Origin: Aliikangiella coralliicola
GTDB lineage: Bacteria; Pseudomonadota; Gammaproteobacteria; Enterobacterales; Kangiellaceae
Length of the DNA: 64,000 nt
Direction of reading: 5' to 3'
Assembly (NCBI RefSeq): GCF_007004725.1
Contig: NZ_ML660171.1
Coordinates: forward strand, 248,001 to 312,000
The notes beneath the pieces were generated by a model, which was not told where the DNA came from, searched no databases, and saw only the letters and a program-made list of their open reading frames with translations. Position 1 is the first letter of the stretch. Each line of letters starts with the position of its first letter. Position numbers and translations under genes: made by a program. Shown here one piece after another: positions 1-8,620 of this stretch.

Positions 1-1611
1 TTTATCCCAATTATAGCCATACTTAATGCCCTGGTTTCAATGCAAAGTATTGGTCGGGGCAAAGTCGTGAAAAGGTCTTTGGGACAGGTAATAAGAAGCT
101 TGTCTCAATATTTATTACTGGCATTGCCGATCATGATAGTTCTGTTTTTATTTTTCCCGCGCCTTGGTGGACCCATTTGGCGAATGCCTGGCGCGAGCAC
201 TGCGGCGAGTGGGGTGTCTGACTCAATGACTCCCGGAGATGTAAGCAGTCTTCAACTATTTGATAAGGTGGCCTTCAGGGCTAAATTTAACGGCAGCGCG
301 CCGAATGAAAAAGACTTGTACTGGCGAATGTTAACCCTGGGTGAGTATGACGGTATTACCTGGACAAGGGCTGGCACAACACCTTATAAATTGCCAGAGT
401 CGGAGCTCACTGGTAAAGAATTAATCGATTACTCCATCACTCTGGAGGCTACCCGGTTAAACTATTTAGTCACACTGGACCGTCCGATTAAGGCTCCGCA
501 AAGAAGTACTTTGCTGAAAGACTTTACCACCTATACGCCATTTCGAATTATGGATAGAACGCGCTATCAGGTGACTTCCGCGCCAACTTTGCCGATTGAA
601 ACCCAGTTATCTGACACGCAACGCTCCTTCTACACCAATATACCGCAAGATGGCAATTTAAAGACCAAAAATTGGGCTCAGGAACAGCGGCAAAAATATC
701 AGTCTGATGCCGAGTTTATTCATAGCGTCTTAGTACAAATCAACCAGCAGGAATATTTTTATACACTTCAACCGCCGATTATGAGAGAAGATGTGGTTGA
801 TAGCTTCTGGTTTGATTATCAACGAGGTTTTTGTGAACACTATGCGGGGGCGCTGGTGTTTATTGCTCGAGCTGCCGGTATTCCGGCCAGAGTGGTGATT
901 GGCTATCAGGGCGGTGAAAAAAATCCACTTTCAGATTACTGGATTGTCCGATATGCCAATGCCCATGCCTGGACCGAAATCTGGTATGAAGATCTTGGCT
1001 GGGTGAGAATTGATCCAACTGCGGCAATTGCCTCTCATCGCGTCGAGCAAGATTTGCTAACTGATTATCGCCAAAGGGAAAGCTTATTTGATAATTTTGA
1101 TATCGTTGATCTTGAAGATTTGGGATTGTTCAAACAGTTCGAATATTGGATGGACCAGGTAAACAACAATTGGAATGACTGGATTTTAGACTATAACAGC
1201 CAGCGTCAACGACAGCTTTTTTCAAATTGGGGCTTTTCCAAGATAACCAACGAACAATTAATTGCTTTCATGTTAATTATCGTAAGCTTATTTCTCGGTT
1301 TTATCAGCTTTCGCTGGTTGCATCAAAAAGATCGCAAAGACCAGGTCGCCCGCGCTTACGAAAAGTTTCAAAGTAAATTGGCGAAAGAAGGATTGGTGAA
1401 TGTCGACTCCACAACCGGACCGATGCAATTAATTAACCAACTGAAAGAGTTAGAGTATTCCGCATTGGTTCGCTCGCCGCATAAGTCTGTGCGCTCTAAG
1501 TATGAGCAACACATTAAAGCGATTGAGGCTTATATTCATTATCGTTACCAGAATGATAAACCAGACTTCAAAGCTAAAAAGAATCTATTGCTACAGTTTA
1601 GACAGGTTTAG
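1..1611 (+). CDS. TgpA-like transglutaminase-domain membrane protein, 5' truncated by window
   Basis: The reading frame is open from base 1, so the true start and the first membrane helices lie outside the window. The visible part has a hydrophobic segment (about 110-160 bp), a long periplasmic domain, a transglutaminase-like core and one more membrane helix (about 1258-1320) before a cytoplasmic tail. The papain-like triad is visible: Cys in FCEHYAGA (codon at 832), His in NAHAW (964) and Asp in RIDPT (1012). This matches the DUF3488/TgpA family of inner-membrane proteins with a periplasmic transglutaminase domain. In other gammaproteobacteria such genes usually follow a MoxR ATPase and a DUF58 gene, which would lie upstream. 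The physiological substrate is not established. The family call is firm. Confidence 0.88.
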   Translation, partial: FIPIIAILNALVSMQSIGRGKVVKRSLGQVIRSLSQYLLLALPIMIVLFLFFPRLGGPIWRMPGASTAASGVSDSMTPGDVSSLQLFDKVAFRAKFNGSAPNEKDLYWRMLTLGEYDGITWTRAGTTPYKLPESELTGKELIDYSITLEATRLNYLVTLDRPIKAPQRSTLLKDFTTYTPFRIMDRTRYQVTSAPTLPIETQLSDTQRSFYTNIPQDGNLKTKNWAQEQRQKYQSDAEFIHSVLVQINQQEYFYTLQPPIMREDVVDSFWFDYQRGFCEHYAGALVFIARAAGIPARVVIGYQGGEKNPLSDYWIVRYANAHAWTEIWYEDLGWVRIDPTAAIASHRVEQDLLTDYRQRESLFDNFDIVDLEDLGLFKQFEYWMDQVNNNWNDWILDYNSQRQRQLFSNWGFSKITNEQLIAFMLIIVSLFLGFISFRWLHQKDRKDQVARAYEKFQSKLAKEGLVNVDSTTGPMQLINQLKELEYSALVRSPHKSVRSKYEQHIKAIEAYIHYRYQNDKPDFKAKKNLLLQFRQV

Positions 1612-1728
1612 TTTTCAGATTGATCGTTATCGTGTGGAAAACGAGCTAAACCTCGTAAACGTCGGTCAATTCCCCTATAATCCGCCTAAATTTAAATCAG
1701 TCGTTTTTAAAGTAGTGCGTAAATCTTG

Positions 1729-2337
1729 ATGGATATCTCCCACATTCGTAATTTTCTAAAGTGTGATACACCCGCGGCATGGCTGGATTACGCAGTAAAG
1801 CATGTCGAAATATTGTTGGTTGACCATGCTAAATGTGAGAAAAAAGCCGCGTCAACGGCGCTCAGCTTAATGTTCAAGTATCCGGAACGAAGTGAGCTGC
1901 AGGTAAAAATGGCGCAACTGGCGCGGGAAGAAGTGCTTCATTTTGAGCAAGTTTTTGAAAAGATCCAGCAGCGAAACATCGAATACACCATTCTTTCACC
2001 TTCGCGTTACGCAGCAAGTTTAAGAAAGTTAGCTCGCGGAAGCGAGCCCCATAAGCTCGTCGATTTCTGCATTATCGGTGGCATTATTGAAGCCAGATCC
2101 TGTGAGCGCTTCGCTAGCCTTTCACCGCTGTTGGCAGACAAAGAGCCAGATTTAGCACGCTATTATCAATATCTACTGAAATCAGAATCTCGGCACTATG
2201 AAGATTATCTTGAATTGGCGCAGTTATATTCTGACGAAGATATTAGCGAACGGGTAGAGTTGTTTTTGCAACATGAAGCTGACCTTATTCAAGGCAGTGA
2301 TGTCGAATTCCGATTTCATAGCGGCATTCCTCAATAG
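1729..2337 (+). CDS. miaE: tRNA-(ms2io6A37) monooxygenase MiaE
   Basis: About 202 residues, ferritin-like di-iron protein. MiaE hydroxylates the isopentenyl side chain of 2-methylthio-N6-isopentenyladenosine at tRNA position 37. Metal-ligand helices are recognisable: an early Glu/His-rich helix (VDHAKCEKKAAS), EEVLHFEQV, GGIIEARSCERF and ESRHYEDYL. Length fits the family. A TTG lies directly before the ATG at 1729; the ATG, giving MDISHIRNF, is preferred. It lies about 115 bp after the transglutaminase gene with no clear terminator between. MiaE occurs mainly in gammaproteobacteria and some other proteobacteria. Confidence 0.9.
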   Translation: MDISHIRNFLKCDTPAAWLDYAVKHVEILLVDHAKCEKKAASTALSLMFKYPERSELQVKMAQLAREEVLHFEQVFEKIQQRNIEYTILSPSRYAASLRKLARGSEPHKLVDFCIIGGIIEARSCERFASLSPLLADKEPDLARYYQYLLKSESRHYEDYLELAQLYSDEDISERVELFLQHEADLIQGSDVEFRFHSGIPQ

Positions 2338-2645
2338 AGAATTTTAGCGCAAAGGTGTGTATGACTGTTGAGATAAAAGTCTGCGCATTTCGGGATTTTA
2401 CCGCTTGAGTTGGAACCTAACGACGAATGCTCGGTCTTAACTGCCAAATCGGGAAGAATAGCGTCGAGAACGAAGAGTTTTGCTTGAGTTGGCCGGTTGC
2501 TGCAAGTAACATAGCATGCCTGTTTCAGCAGCTCGACGATAACCGCTGTTTTGTCGGGATGAGTATTGATTAAGGGCCAGGTATTTTTGAAAGTCTGGTA
2601 TTTTTCAAATACCGATTTAGCAAGTTTTTCAATCGAGCTTGCCAA
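2331..2645 (-). CDS. Hypothetical protein, 104 aa
   Basis: A minus-strand frame fills the gap between miaE and dapA and overlaps the last bases of miaE. The start would be TTG at 2645. The first 70 residues look protein-like, with amphipathic helices around VFEKYQTFKNTW and VELLKQACYVTC. The tail is less convincing. I do not recognise a family. Its 5' end lies 26 bp from the dapA start, so the two would be divergently transcribed. It may be a small real gene or a chance frame. Confidence 0.4.
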   Translation of the reverse strand: MASSIEKLAKSVFEKYQTFKNTWPLINTHPDKTAVIVELLKQACYVTCSNRPTQAKLFVLDAILPDLAVKTEHSSLGSNSSGKIPKCADFYLNSHTHLCAKILY

Positions 2646-2671
2646 TATCCGGTTGCGTTATTAGGGTTTGA

Positions 2672-3568
2672 ATGTATCTATTGGACGGTCAATTTAAAGG
2701 TAGTATTGTCGCTTTAGTCACACCGATGCTGGCTGATGGACAAGTTGATTACCAGGCTTTAGACAATTTAATTGAATGGCATATTCAATCCGGCACCCGT
2801 GGTTTGGTCATTATGGGGACGACCGGAGAGTCTTCATTAGTCTCTGTCGATGAGCATATTAGCGTTGCTGAAGCTGCGCTTTCTATTGTTGACCGTCGAG
2901 TTCCCGTTGTAATTGGATGCGGCAGTGCTTCAACTGCAAACGCTATTTCTCTGGTTAAAAAAGTTAATGGGCTAAAACCAGACGGTTTTTTATGTGTAAC
3001 GCCTTATTATGTTAAGCCAGGTCAGCAAGGAATGATCGCGCATTTCAGTAAAGTTGCAGATGCATCTGATGCGCCTTTATTGCTGTACAATGTGCCCGGA
3101 AGAACATCTTGTGATCTCGATAATCAGTCAATTATCAAATTAGCTGAACATACCAATATTGTAGGAGTCAAAGATGCTACCGGCGATCTTGGCAGGGCTA
3201 AGTCACTGATTAATGAACTCGAAAACTTTTTGTTTTTGAGCGGTGATGATGAAACTGCATTTGAGTATATGGCGCTAGGTGGACACGGCGTTATCTCTGT
3301 GACTGCTAATTTGGCACCTGAACGAATGAGTCAATGGTGTCAATTGATGCTAGATGCCAAACCAGATCAAGATCAGGCACGGTCGATATTTAATGGGCTT
3401 ATGCCGTTGCATCAGAACTTATTTGTTGAGGCAAACCCTATACCAGTAAAATGGGCGCTAGCCGAGTTGAATAAAATACAGGCGGGTATTCGATTGCCGT
3501 TAACCCAGCCAGAAAAAAGTACACAAGAAAAGATTGCTTTGGCGATGAGACAAAGCCAGATCGTTTAG
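2672..3568 (+). CDS. dapA: 4-hydroxy-tetrahydrodipicolinate synthase
   Basis: 298 residues, TIM-barrel aldolase that condenses pyruvate with aspartate semialdehyde, the first committed step of the DAP/lysine branch. Motifs: GTTGESS pyruvate-binding loop, TPYYVKPGQQG, catalytic Tyr in YNVPGRT and the Schiff-base Lys167 in GVKDATGD. Length equals the family norm. An AGGG ribosome site precedes the ATG. bamC follows directly, the dapA-bamC order common in gammaproteobacteria. Confidence 0.95.
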   Translation: MYLLDGQFKGSIVALVTPMLADGQVDYQALDNLIEWHIQSGTRGLVIMGTTGESSLVSVDEHISVAEAALSIVDRRVPVVIGCGSASTANAISLVKKVNGLKPDGFLCVTPYYVKPGQQGMIAHFSKVADASDAPLLLYNVPGRTSCDLDNQSIIKLAEHTNIVGVKDATGDLGRAKSLINELENFLFLSGDDETAFEYMALGGHGVISVTANLAPERMSQWCQLMLDAKPDQDQARSIFNGLMPLHQNLFVEANPIPVKWALAELNKIQAGIRLPLTQPEKSTQEKIALAMRQSQIV

Positions 3569-3586
3569 TCAGTGGAGAATAATAAC

Positions 3587-4669
3587 TTGAATTGCTTTAG
3601 AAAAATTATACTAATTATTTTGTCTGCAGGGCTTTCTGCATGTAGTTATATTTATGGCGAAGATGGTTTAATTAAGGATCGAACCTATGATTATCTTGAA
3701 GCTAAGCAGACTAAAGAATTAGTCGTTCCACAAGAACTAAAGCAAAAAGCAAGAGTAGACTACACACAGGTTCCCGCAATTGGTGAAAAAGCGAAGCAGG
3801 CAGATATCGGTAAGTCGGTCAGGTACGCCGCACCAGTTCAAATTTTAGCGGTATTGGATAATATCCGTGAAGACAAAAAAGCGCCAAATCCTGCCGTTTT
3901 TGTACAAGAAAATATCGACATATTGTGGCAGATAACGGTCGACTTATTTGTTAATAATGAAATCAACCCTACTGTTGTTGATAAGTCCCAATACTTTTTA
4001 AATACCGGTTGGGTTGCACTGGATGAGAGAGGCGTTTGGTTAGGCATTGAAAGTGACGAAGAGTCTGACGAATTTCGAGCGGAGTTTCAGGTTAAGATAA
4101 AACCTGGGGTTATTAGAGGTGAGAACCGCATTGAAGTCGTAAGAAGTAAAGCCCAAAAATATAATGATGATAGTGAACAATGGGAAAATGTTCCTAGCTT
4201 TTGGCAAGATTCAGCTGAAATGCTCAACCTTATCATTTCGAATTACGATAAAAAAGTGACTGAAATGGAGCGCGAAAAACGAGGACGAGCCATTGCCGGC
4301 TTTAAGGTTGAATTAGCGAAAGATGCTGATAATAATGCGGCATTAGTTACCGCGACCAATCGAGAGATTGTTTGGGAAAAGTTGCCTAGAGTGCTTGAAA
4401 GCGTTAATTTTCAAGTGAATGACAAAGATCGCCGTCTGATGACTTATTTTGTAAAATACGAAGTTGAAGAGCCCGGATTTTTTGCTTCGCTTTTTAATGA
4501 TGAACCCGAAGCGCTACCGATTGAACCCGGCGATTATCAGGTGAGTTTGACTGATGTTGGTGAGCTCACAGCGGTGACTTTCAAAGATGGTCAAGGTGCT
4601 CCACTTGAGTCCTCAGCCATGGTTAAACTCTTTCCAATTCTTAATAAACTATTTGGCGATAAGCGTTAG
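3587..4669 (+). CDS. bamC: Outer membrane assembly lipoprotein BamC
   Basis: Accessory lipoprotein of the beta-barrel assembly machine. I choose the TTG at 3587 over the in-frame GTG at 3572, because GGAG at 3574-3577 sits nine bases before it and the resulting N-terminus is an ideal lipoprotein signal peptide (MNCFRKIILI... then LSAC, lipidated Cys19). The mature part starts with a conserved unstructured stretch (RTYDYLEAKQTKEL) that in E. coli binds BamD, followed by two domains. About 360 residues. It starts 18 bp after the dapA stop, so co-transcription is likely. BamD is encoded separately at 53422-54174. Confidence 0.88.
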   Translation: MNCFRKIILIILSAGLSACSYIYGEDGLIKDRTYDYLEAKQTKELVVPQELKQKARVDYTQVPAIGEKAKQADIGKSVRYAAPVQILAVLDNIREDKKAPNPAVFVQENIDILWQITVDLFVNNEINPTVVDKSQYFLNTGWVALDERGVWLGIESDEESDEFRAEFQVKIKPGVIRGENRIEVVRSKAQKYNDDSEQWENVPSFWQDSAEMLNLIISNYDKKVTEMEREKRGRAIAGFKVELAKDADNNAALVTATNREIVWEKLPRVLESVNFQVNDKDRRLMTYFVKYEVEEPGFFASLFNDEPEALPIEPGDYQVSLTDVGELTAVTFKDGQGAPLESSAMVKLFPILNKLFGDKR

Positions 4670-4674
4670 AAAGA

Positions 4675-5439
4675 TTGTTTAGTGTCACGTCTTTAGGCTC
4701 CGGCAGCAAAGGCAATGCCACTGTTGTTCGGTACGACGATGAATTGGTGCTAATTGATAGCGGGTTTTCTTGTAAAGCACTGGAAGCCCGCTTAAAAGCT
4801 CGCCAAATAGAACCCCAGGATATCTGTGCAATTTTGGTTACCCATGAGCACAGTGATCATTTCAATGGTGTACCAGCATTTTCCAGGAAATATAAAACAC
4901 CTGTCTGGATGAGTTGTGGCACTGGTATGCATCCGCGAGTTGAGAAAATTTCCCATCTCCATTATTTAAATACACATACGAGTTTTCAGCTTGGCAAGTT
5001 TGAGATTACGCCGGTTGCGGTTCCCCATGATTCTCGGGAAGCATGCCAATTTATTTTGCAGGCAGCCGATTGGCGTGTAGGGATCCTGACAGATTTAGGG
5101 CATATTACACCTTATGTTAGCGAGCAATTTTCTGATCTGGATATTTTGCTGCTCGAATTCAACCATGATTTAGACCTTTTGCTTCAAGGTGCTTATCCTG
5201 AAAAGCTAAAACGACGGGTCGCCGGACCACTTGGACATTTGAGCAATCGCCAGGCTTGTGACTTTCTCGCACAGCAATCCTGGGGCAAATTAAAATACTT
5301 GGCGGCAATGCATCTTAGCGAGGAAAATAACCGACGTGAGCTGGTGGAGCGGGGGATTAAAGCTGTTGGTCTACCTTCTGATATAAGCACCATTATTGCA
5401 GACCAGGAAAAGGGATTTGATTGGATTGAATTACAATAG
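4675..5439 (+). CDS. MBL-fold metallo-hydrolase (YycJ-like)
   Basis: 254 residues with the metallo-beta-lactamase metal motif THEHSDHFNG (about residues 56-65), an upstream LIDSGFSCKA loop, and further ligands VPHD, DLGH and the C-terminal HLSEENN. It resembles the YycJ/WalJ family of small MBL-fold hydrolases, some of which are 5'-3' exonucleases. The activity here is inferred. The start is a TTG only five bases after the bamC stop, so it closes a dapA-bamC-mbl operon. The same neighbourhood is seen in other gammaproteobacteria. Confidence 0.85.
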   Translation: MFSVTSLGSGSKGNATVVRYDDELVLIDSGFSCKALEARLKARQIEPQDICAILVTHEHSDHFNGVPAFSRKYKTPVWMSCGTGMHPRVEKISHLHYLNTHTSFQLGKFEITPVAVPHDSREACQFILQAADWRVGILTDLGHITPYVSEQFSDLDILLLEFNHDLDLLLQGAYPEKLKRRVAGPLGHLSNRQACDFLAQQSWGKLKYLAAMHLSEENNRRELVERGIKAVGLPSDISTIIADQEKGFDWIELQ

Positions 5440-5528
5440 TTAATTTAAACTCGAATTAGCTATCCTGAACTTCACTGCGATATTTTTCTGAACTTTACCC
5501 ATTAGAATTGTGCTTTACCAGAGGAAGT

Positions 5529-5557
5529 CAGCAAGAGCAGGTGAACTACTCTTGCTG
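5529..5557. terminator. Hairpin between convergent genes
   Basis: Nine-base perfect arms, CAGCAAGAG at 5529-5537 and CTCTTGCTG at 5549-5557, in the 135-bp gap between the convergent MBL and TonB-like genes. No strong T-run follows on either strand, so it may protect mRNA ends rather than terminate. Confidence 0.4.
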
Positions 5558-5574
5558 GTTGAGATCAAAGATAT

Positions 5575-6945
5575 TTACAGCTGGAAAGATATCGGCACTT
5601 CAAATTCAAACTCCTGTAATTTTAACTCCTTAGGAATTGCCTGAAAAGGCGCCGCTTTTCTGACCATTCTAGTCACGGCTTTATCCAGAATTCGAGATCC
5701 AGAGCGCTCAACAATAGAGAAGTCAATTATTTCTCCATTAGAATCTATCTTAACTCTAGCCAATACATCCCCTTGATCACCGTTGACCAGTGCTTTTTTA
5801 GGGTACTGCTGAAATTGTCTAATTGAATTTAACAAATCTCGCGTATACGAACCGCTGATCAAGTCAGCATCAAAGAACTCTTCTTCCAGATCTTCTGTAG
5901 TGGTCGTGGTATTTGAAGGTTTTTCCAAAGAGGCTGTTTTCTGAACCGGTGGTTTAGCAATTTCTTTGGCGATAGCTGAGTCGAGCTTGATGTCTGGCTT
6001 AAAGTTATCTTTATCGAGCTTAGCAACCTTGCTGGCATCTGTGGCCAGTTTTTTAGCTGGATCAGCATTTGAACTTGGTTTTGTTTCAGTTTTTTTGTTG
6101 TTGGCAACAGCTTTACTCGGCGTACTTACCTTCTTTTGGTTTTGTTCAGGCTTTTTCTTAGGAGGCGGAGTTGTTTTGGCGACTTTTTTAGCCGGCGGCT
6201 TCTTAGCTGGTGTGGTATTTTTCTTAGCAGGCGTTTTCTTAACGACGGTAGTTTTTTTGGCCGGCGTCTCAACTGCGGCAACTTTAGTAACAGGTTGAAG
6301 ATCTTGATCAAATCGACCTGGAATAGGCTGTAAAGCTTCATATTTTGTCACGAAATCTTGTTGCACTGGTTGAGTATCTTGTCCACGGATACTTTTCTTG
6401 AAAGCTTTAGTCGGTGGATTTGTGCCTAACCAGACGTTTAATAACAGGTCAACAAAGCCTTCTTTATTGATGGTCTGAAATAAGGTTCCGTTAAGATAAA
6501 CTTGTGTGCCGACACCGGGCACGTGATCAATATTTAATTCATCGCCGATTTCTAGAGAGCGTTTAAAAATTCTGGAAAATCCAACAATTTCACGTGTCAG
6601 TGGTTGCCATCGATTTCTGGGGTTATTCATCGCAAGCCTTTCTTTCCAATGACGAGCCATCTTACGATGAGAGTACTTTGAAACGAAACGAATCGACATT
6701 CGTTTGGCGACAGTGTCATTTTTTAACTGTTCCACGTCGGTAACCGTTTCTGGCGCGAATAGGGCGCCGATATAAATATCGTTTCTTAATTCCTGATGCA
6801 TCCCAATACCAAGCAACTTTAATGAGTTACCTGGGAGGTTTGCGCTTAACTCCGCTTTTGACTGTTGAACAAAGGTTATTGACAGGCAAAATATGGAAAT
6901 TGCGAAAATGACTATTTTTCGTAAATCAAATTGGTGTTTCAGCAT
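5575..6945 (-). CDS. Secreted chalcone isomerase-like domain fused to TonB-like C-terminal domain
   Basis: 456 residues. An N-terminal signal or anchor (about residues 10-30, IVIFAISIFCLSITFV) leads into a domain of about 170 residues resembling bacterial chalcone-isomerase-like proteins (LLGIGMHQEL, RMSIRFVSK, NVWLGTNPPTKAFK). A long Lys/Pro/Ala-rich linker follows (about 215-340). The last 95 residues are a TonB/TolA-type energy-transducer fold (YPKKALVNGDQGDV, DFSIVERSGSRILDKA, FEFEVPISFQL). GGAG precedes the ATG by five bases. The divergent gene at 7675-8316 encodes a stand-alone copy of the first domain. No ExbB/ExbD genes are nearby. Function is unknown. A bridge from the inner membrane across the periplasm is an inference from linker and fold. 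Confidence 0.8.
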   Translation of the reverse strand: MLKHQFDLRKIVIFAISIFCLSITFVQQSKAELSANLPGNSLKLLGIGMHQELRNDIYIGALFAPETVTDVEQLKNDTVAKRMSIRFVSKYSHRKMARHWKERLAMNNPRNRWQPLTREIVGFSRIFKRSLEIGDELNIDHVPGVGTQVYLNGTLFQTINKEGFVDLLLNVWLGTNPPTKAFKKSIRGQDTQPVQQDFVTKYEALQPIPGRFDQDLQPVTKVAAVETPAKKTTVVKKTPAKKNTTPAKKPPAKKVAKTTPPPKKKPEQNQKKVSTPSKAVANNKKTETKPSSNADPAKKLATDASKVAKLDKDNFKPDIKLDSAIAKEIAKPPVQKTASLEKPSNTTTTTEDLEEEFFDADLISGSYTRDLLNSIRQFQQYPKKALVNGDQGDVLARVKIDSNGEIIDFSIVERSGSRILDKAVTRMVRKAAPFQAIPKELKLQEFEFEVPISFQL

Positions 6946-7674
6946 TTCTATCTCCGCATCGCGTGTAATACTACTAATCTAATAAAAACCAATTCCCATT
7001 GAATGGAAATAATTCCTATTTTACGCATCCTGCGATAAGGGTATATTTTATTGGGGACCGTTCTAAACTGGAACCCGAAGAAGCTCTAAATGGAGAAATG
7101 AGAAATATATTCTACTTCCAACCCCTCCCCAGCAAGTACTTCAGTGAAGTTACTCGAAATGTCATTATTATTATCGATGCGTCTTAGTTATGTTTATCGC
7201 ATCTAAACACTGTTGATTATCAATTGTGTTTAGCTAGTTACATTAAGCCAAATTTATCGTCGCAATATTGATATTCACTTGTGGGCTACTAATGATAAAG
7301 CTAATTTGTTTGATGTTTCAAGAGACAATTTCACTATATACTTAGATACTTGCTAAAAATTACCAAAACTTGTTAGAAATTATCAAAAATATTAATTTTG
7401 TCAGTTAACTTATTGTTAATTTTAATGAAAATTTACGTAATTAAGTCACTTTGCCGAGATAAATGATTGACATATAGTTAGCGGTTAAGTTAAAACATTG
7501 ATTGTTTCTATAAAAAAATAGAATAAAAGACGAAAAAACGGCAAAAACAATAAAAACAGTCATTAGCGCAAGTTCCGGCAATTTTATCAATCTTCATGGA
7601 CGATATAAGTAAGAACGCGAGAGCGTTTAGTTTATTAATTAGTGGTGTTTCGACAACGAAGATTGGGGTGAAAA
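6946..7674. other. Gene-free, AT-rich divergent intergenic region
   Basis: About 730 bp between the two divergent chalcone-fold genes. Very AT-rich, with no convincing coding frame: a possible 62-codon frame at 6999-7187 looks random. It holds the 20-bp tandem duplication at 7348-7387 and must contain promoters for both flanking genes, none of which I can place with confidence. Confidence 0.6.
7348..7387. repeat. 20-bp imperfect tandem duplication
   Basis: Two adjacent 20-base units (7348-7367 and 7368-7387), both beginning ACTTG and ending CAAA, differing at three positions. It lies in the AT-rich spacer between divergent genes. Confidence 0.7.
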
Positions 7675-8316
7675 GTGAAACTTTTTAAATTTATTATAGT
7701 AGTACTGTCATTCGGTATATTCAGTGGTGTAGAAGCTGAAGAAACCGTTGCAGATAAAATACTTGCGATTAGCAAGGTTGAACTTAAAGGTGCTGAACGC
7801 TCATTGCTATTAGTCGGTGTGGGCCTCACTCAAATGATGGAAAAGGACTATTATCTAGGCGCTTTTTATGTAGATGAAGCAGCACAATATGATGATGCTG
7901 AAGATTTAGTCTACATCGATGCGCCAAGAAGAATGGAATTTCGCTTTGCTTCCGAAAGTAAAGTCTCAGCAAGGGGTTTTGGGCGTAATTTAGCTCAAGG
8001 GATCAGAATTAACAATTCAAAAGCGAATATTGATGCTGAAAAAGAAAAGCTACAGCAGTTTGTCAGATTATTTAGAGGCAGTTATAAAAAAGGCGATATC
8101 GTTCGTTTTGACTATCAGAACAGAAGTGAAATCAGCATAACCTACAATGGGCGCGTGATAGGAACTTTTGAGCAAGCTCGTGATTTGTATCGCTTGTTAC
8201 TACGCATGTGGGTTGGCGAGCGGCCGCCATCACAAAGCTTTAAACAGGGGATAATTGGTCAACATGAAACCAAAGAAGCAATAAAGCTCCAGACACAGTT
8301 TGTTTCTTTAAAATAA
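7675..8316 (+). CDS. Secreted chalcone isomerase-like protein
   Basis: 213 residues with a signal peptide (KFIIVVLSFGIFSGVEA). The mature part is a single chalcone-isomerase-like domain paralogous to the N-terminal half of the divergent TonB fusion protein: LVGVGLTQMMEKDYYLGAFY matches LLGIGMHQELRNDIYIGALF, RRMEFRF matches KRMSIRF, and RMWVGERPPSQSFKQGIIGQ matches NVWLGTNPPTKAFKKSIRGQ. Start is GTG at 7675 behind a strong GGGGTGA ribosome site. Bacterial members are secreted and functionally uncharacterised; isomerase activity should not be assumed. Confidence 0.8.
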   Translation: MKLFKFIIVVLSFGIFSGVEAEETVADKILAISKVELKGAERSLLLVGVGLTQMMEKDYYLGAFYVDEAAQYDDAEDLVYIDAPRRMEFRFASESKVSARGFGRNLAQGIRINNSKANIDAEKEKLQQFVRLFRGSYKKGDIVRFDYQNRSEISITYNGRVIGTFEQARDLYRLLLRMWVGERPPSQSFKQGIIGQHETKEAIKLQTQFVSLK

Positions 8317-8331
8317 TGATAGTATGTATTG

Positions 8332-8357
8332 AAAAGCCCTCATTGAGGGCTTTTTTT
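8332..8357 (+). terminator. Rho-independent terminator
   Basis: AAAGCCCTC, loop ATT, GAGGGCTTT, followed by a T-run, 15 bases after the chalcone-fold gene. Confidence 0.9.
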
Positions 8358-8620
8358 GTGTCTGAGATATTAAATGTCTGGGACATTAAAACCGTTTTCT
8401 TTTCTCATCAAATAGCAAAATAAAAAAGCGCTCACTTGATCAAAATCTTGGCGTAAAACTCGCGATTGAGGTTTACACTGCCTCAAATACTAGCTATTCT
8501 CCATCGCCAGCAGATTTCAGACTTCAAAATGAATAACTTTTGAGCTGATTGATTCAACTTGAGAATTGGTAACCCAATCGGGTTGCGCAATTCATCTAGA
8601 AAACATATCCGAGATCGATT
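8358..8620 (+). other. Intergenic region, nothing clear
   Basis: Together with the preceding terminator this makes a gap of about 300 bp. No coding frame or clear promoter was recognised. It presumably carries the promoter of the saccharopine dehydrogenase family gene. Confidence 0.5.

Noticed and set aside
5966..6341. Frames opposite and within the Lys/Pro/Ala linker of the TonB fusion
   Set aside because: Produced by the repetitive linker codons of the real gene.
6999..7187. 62-codon frame in the divergent spacer
   Set aside because: No ribosome site, low-complexity composition and no recognisable motif.
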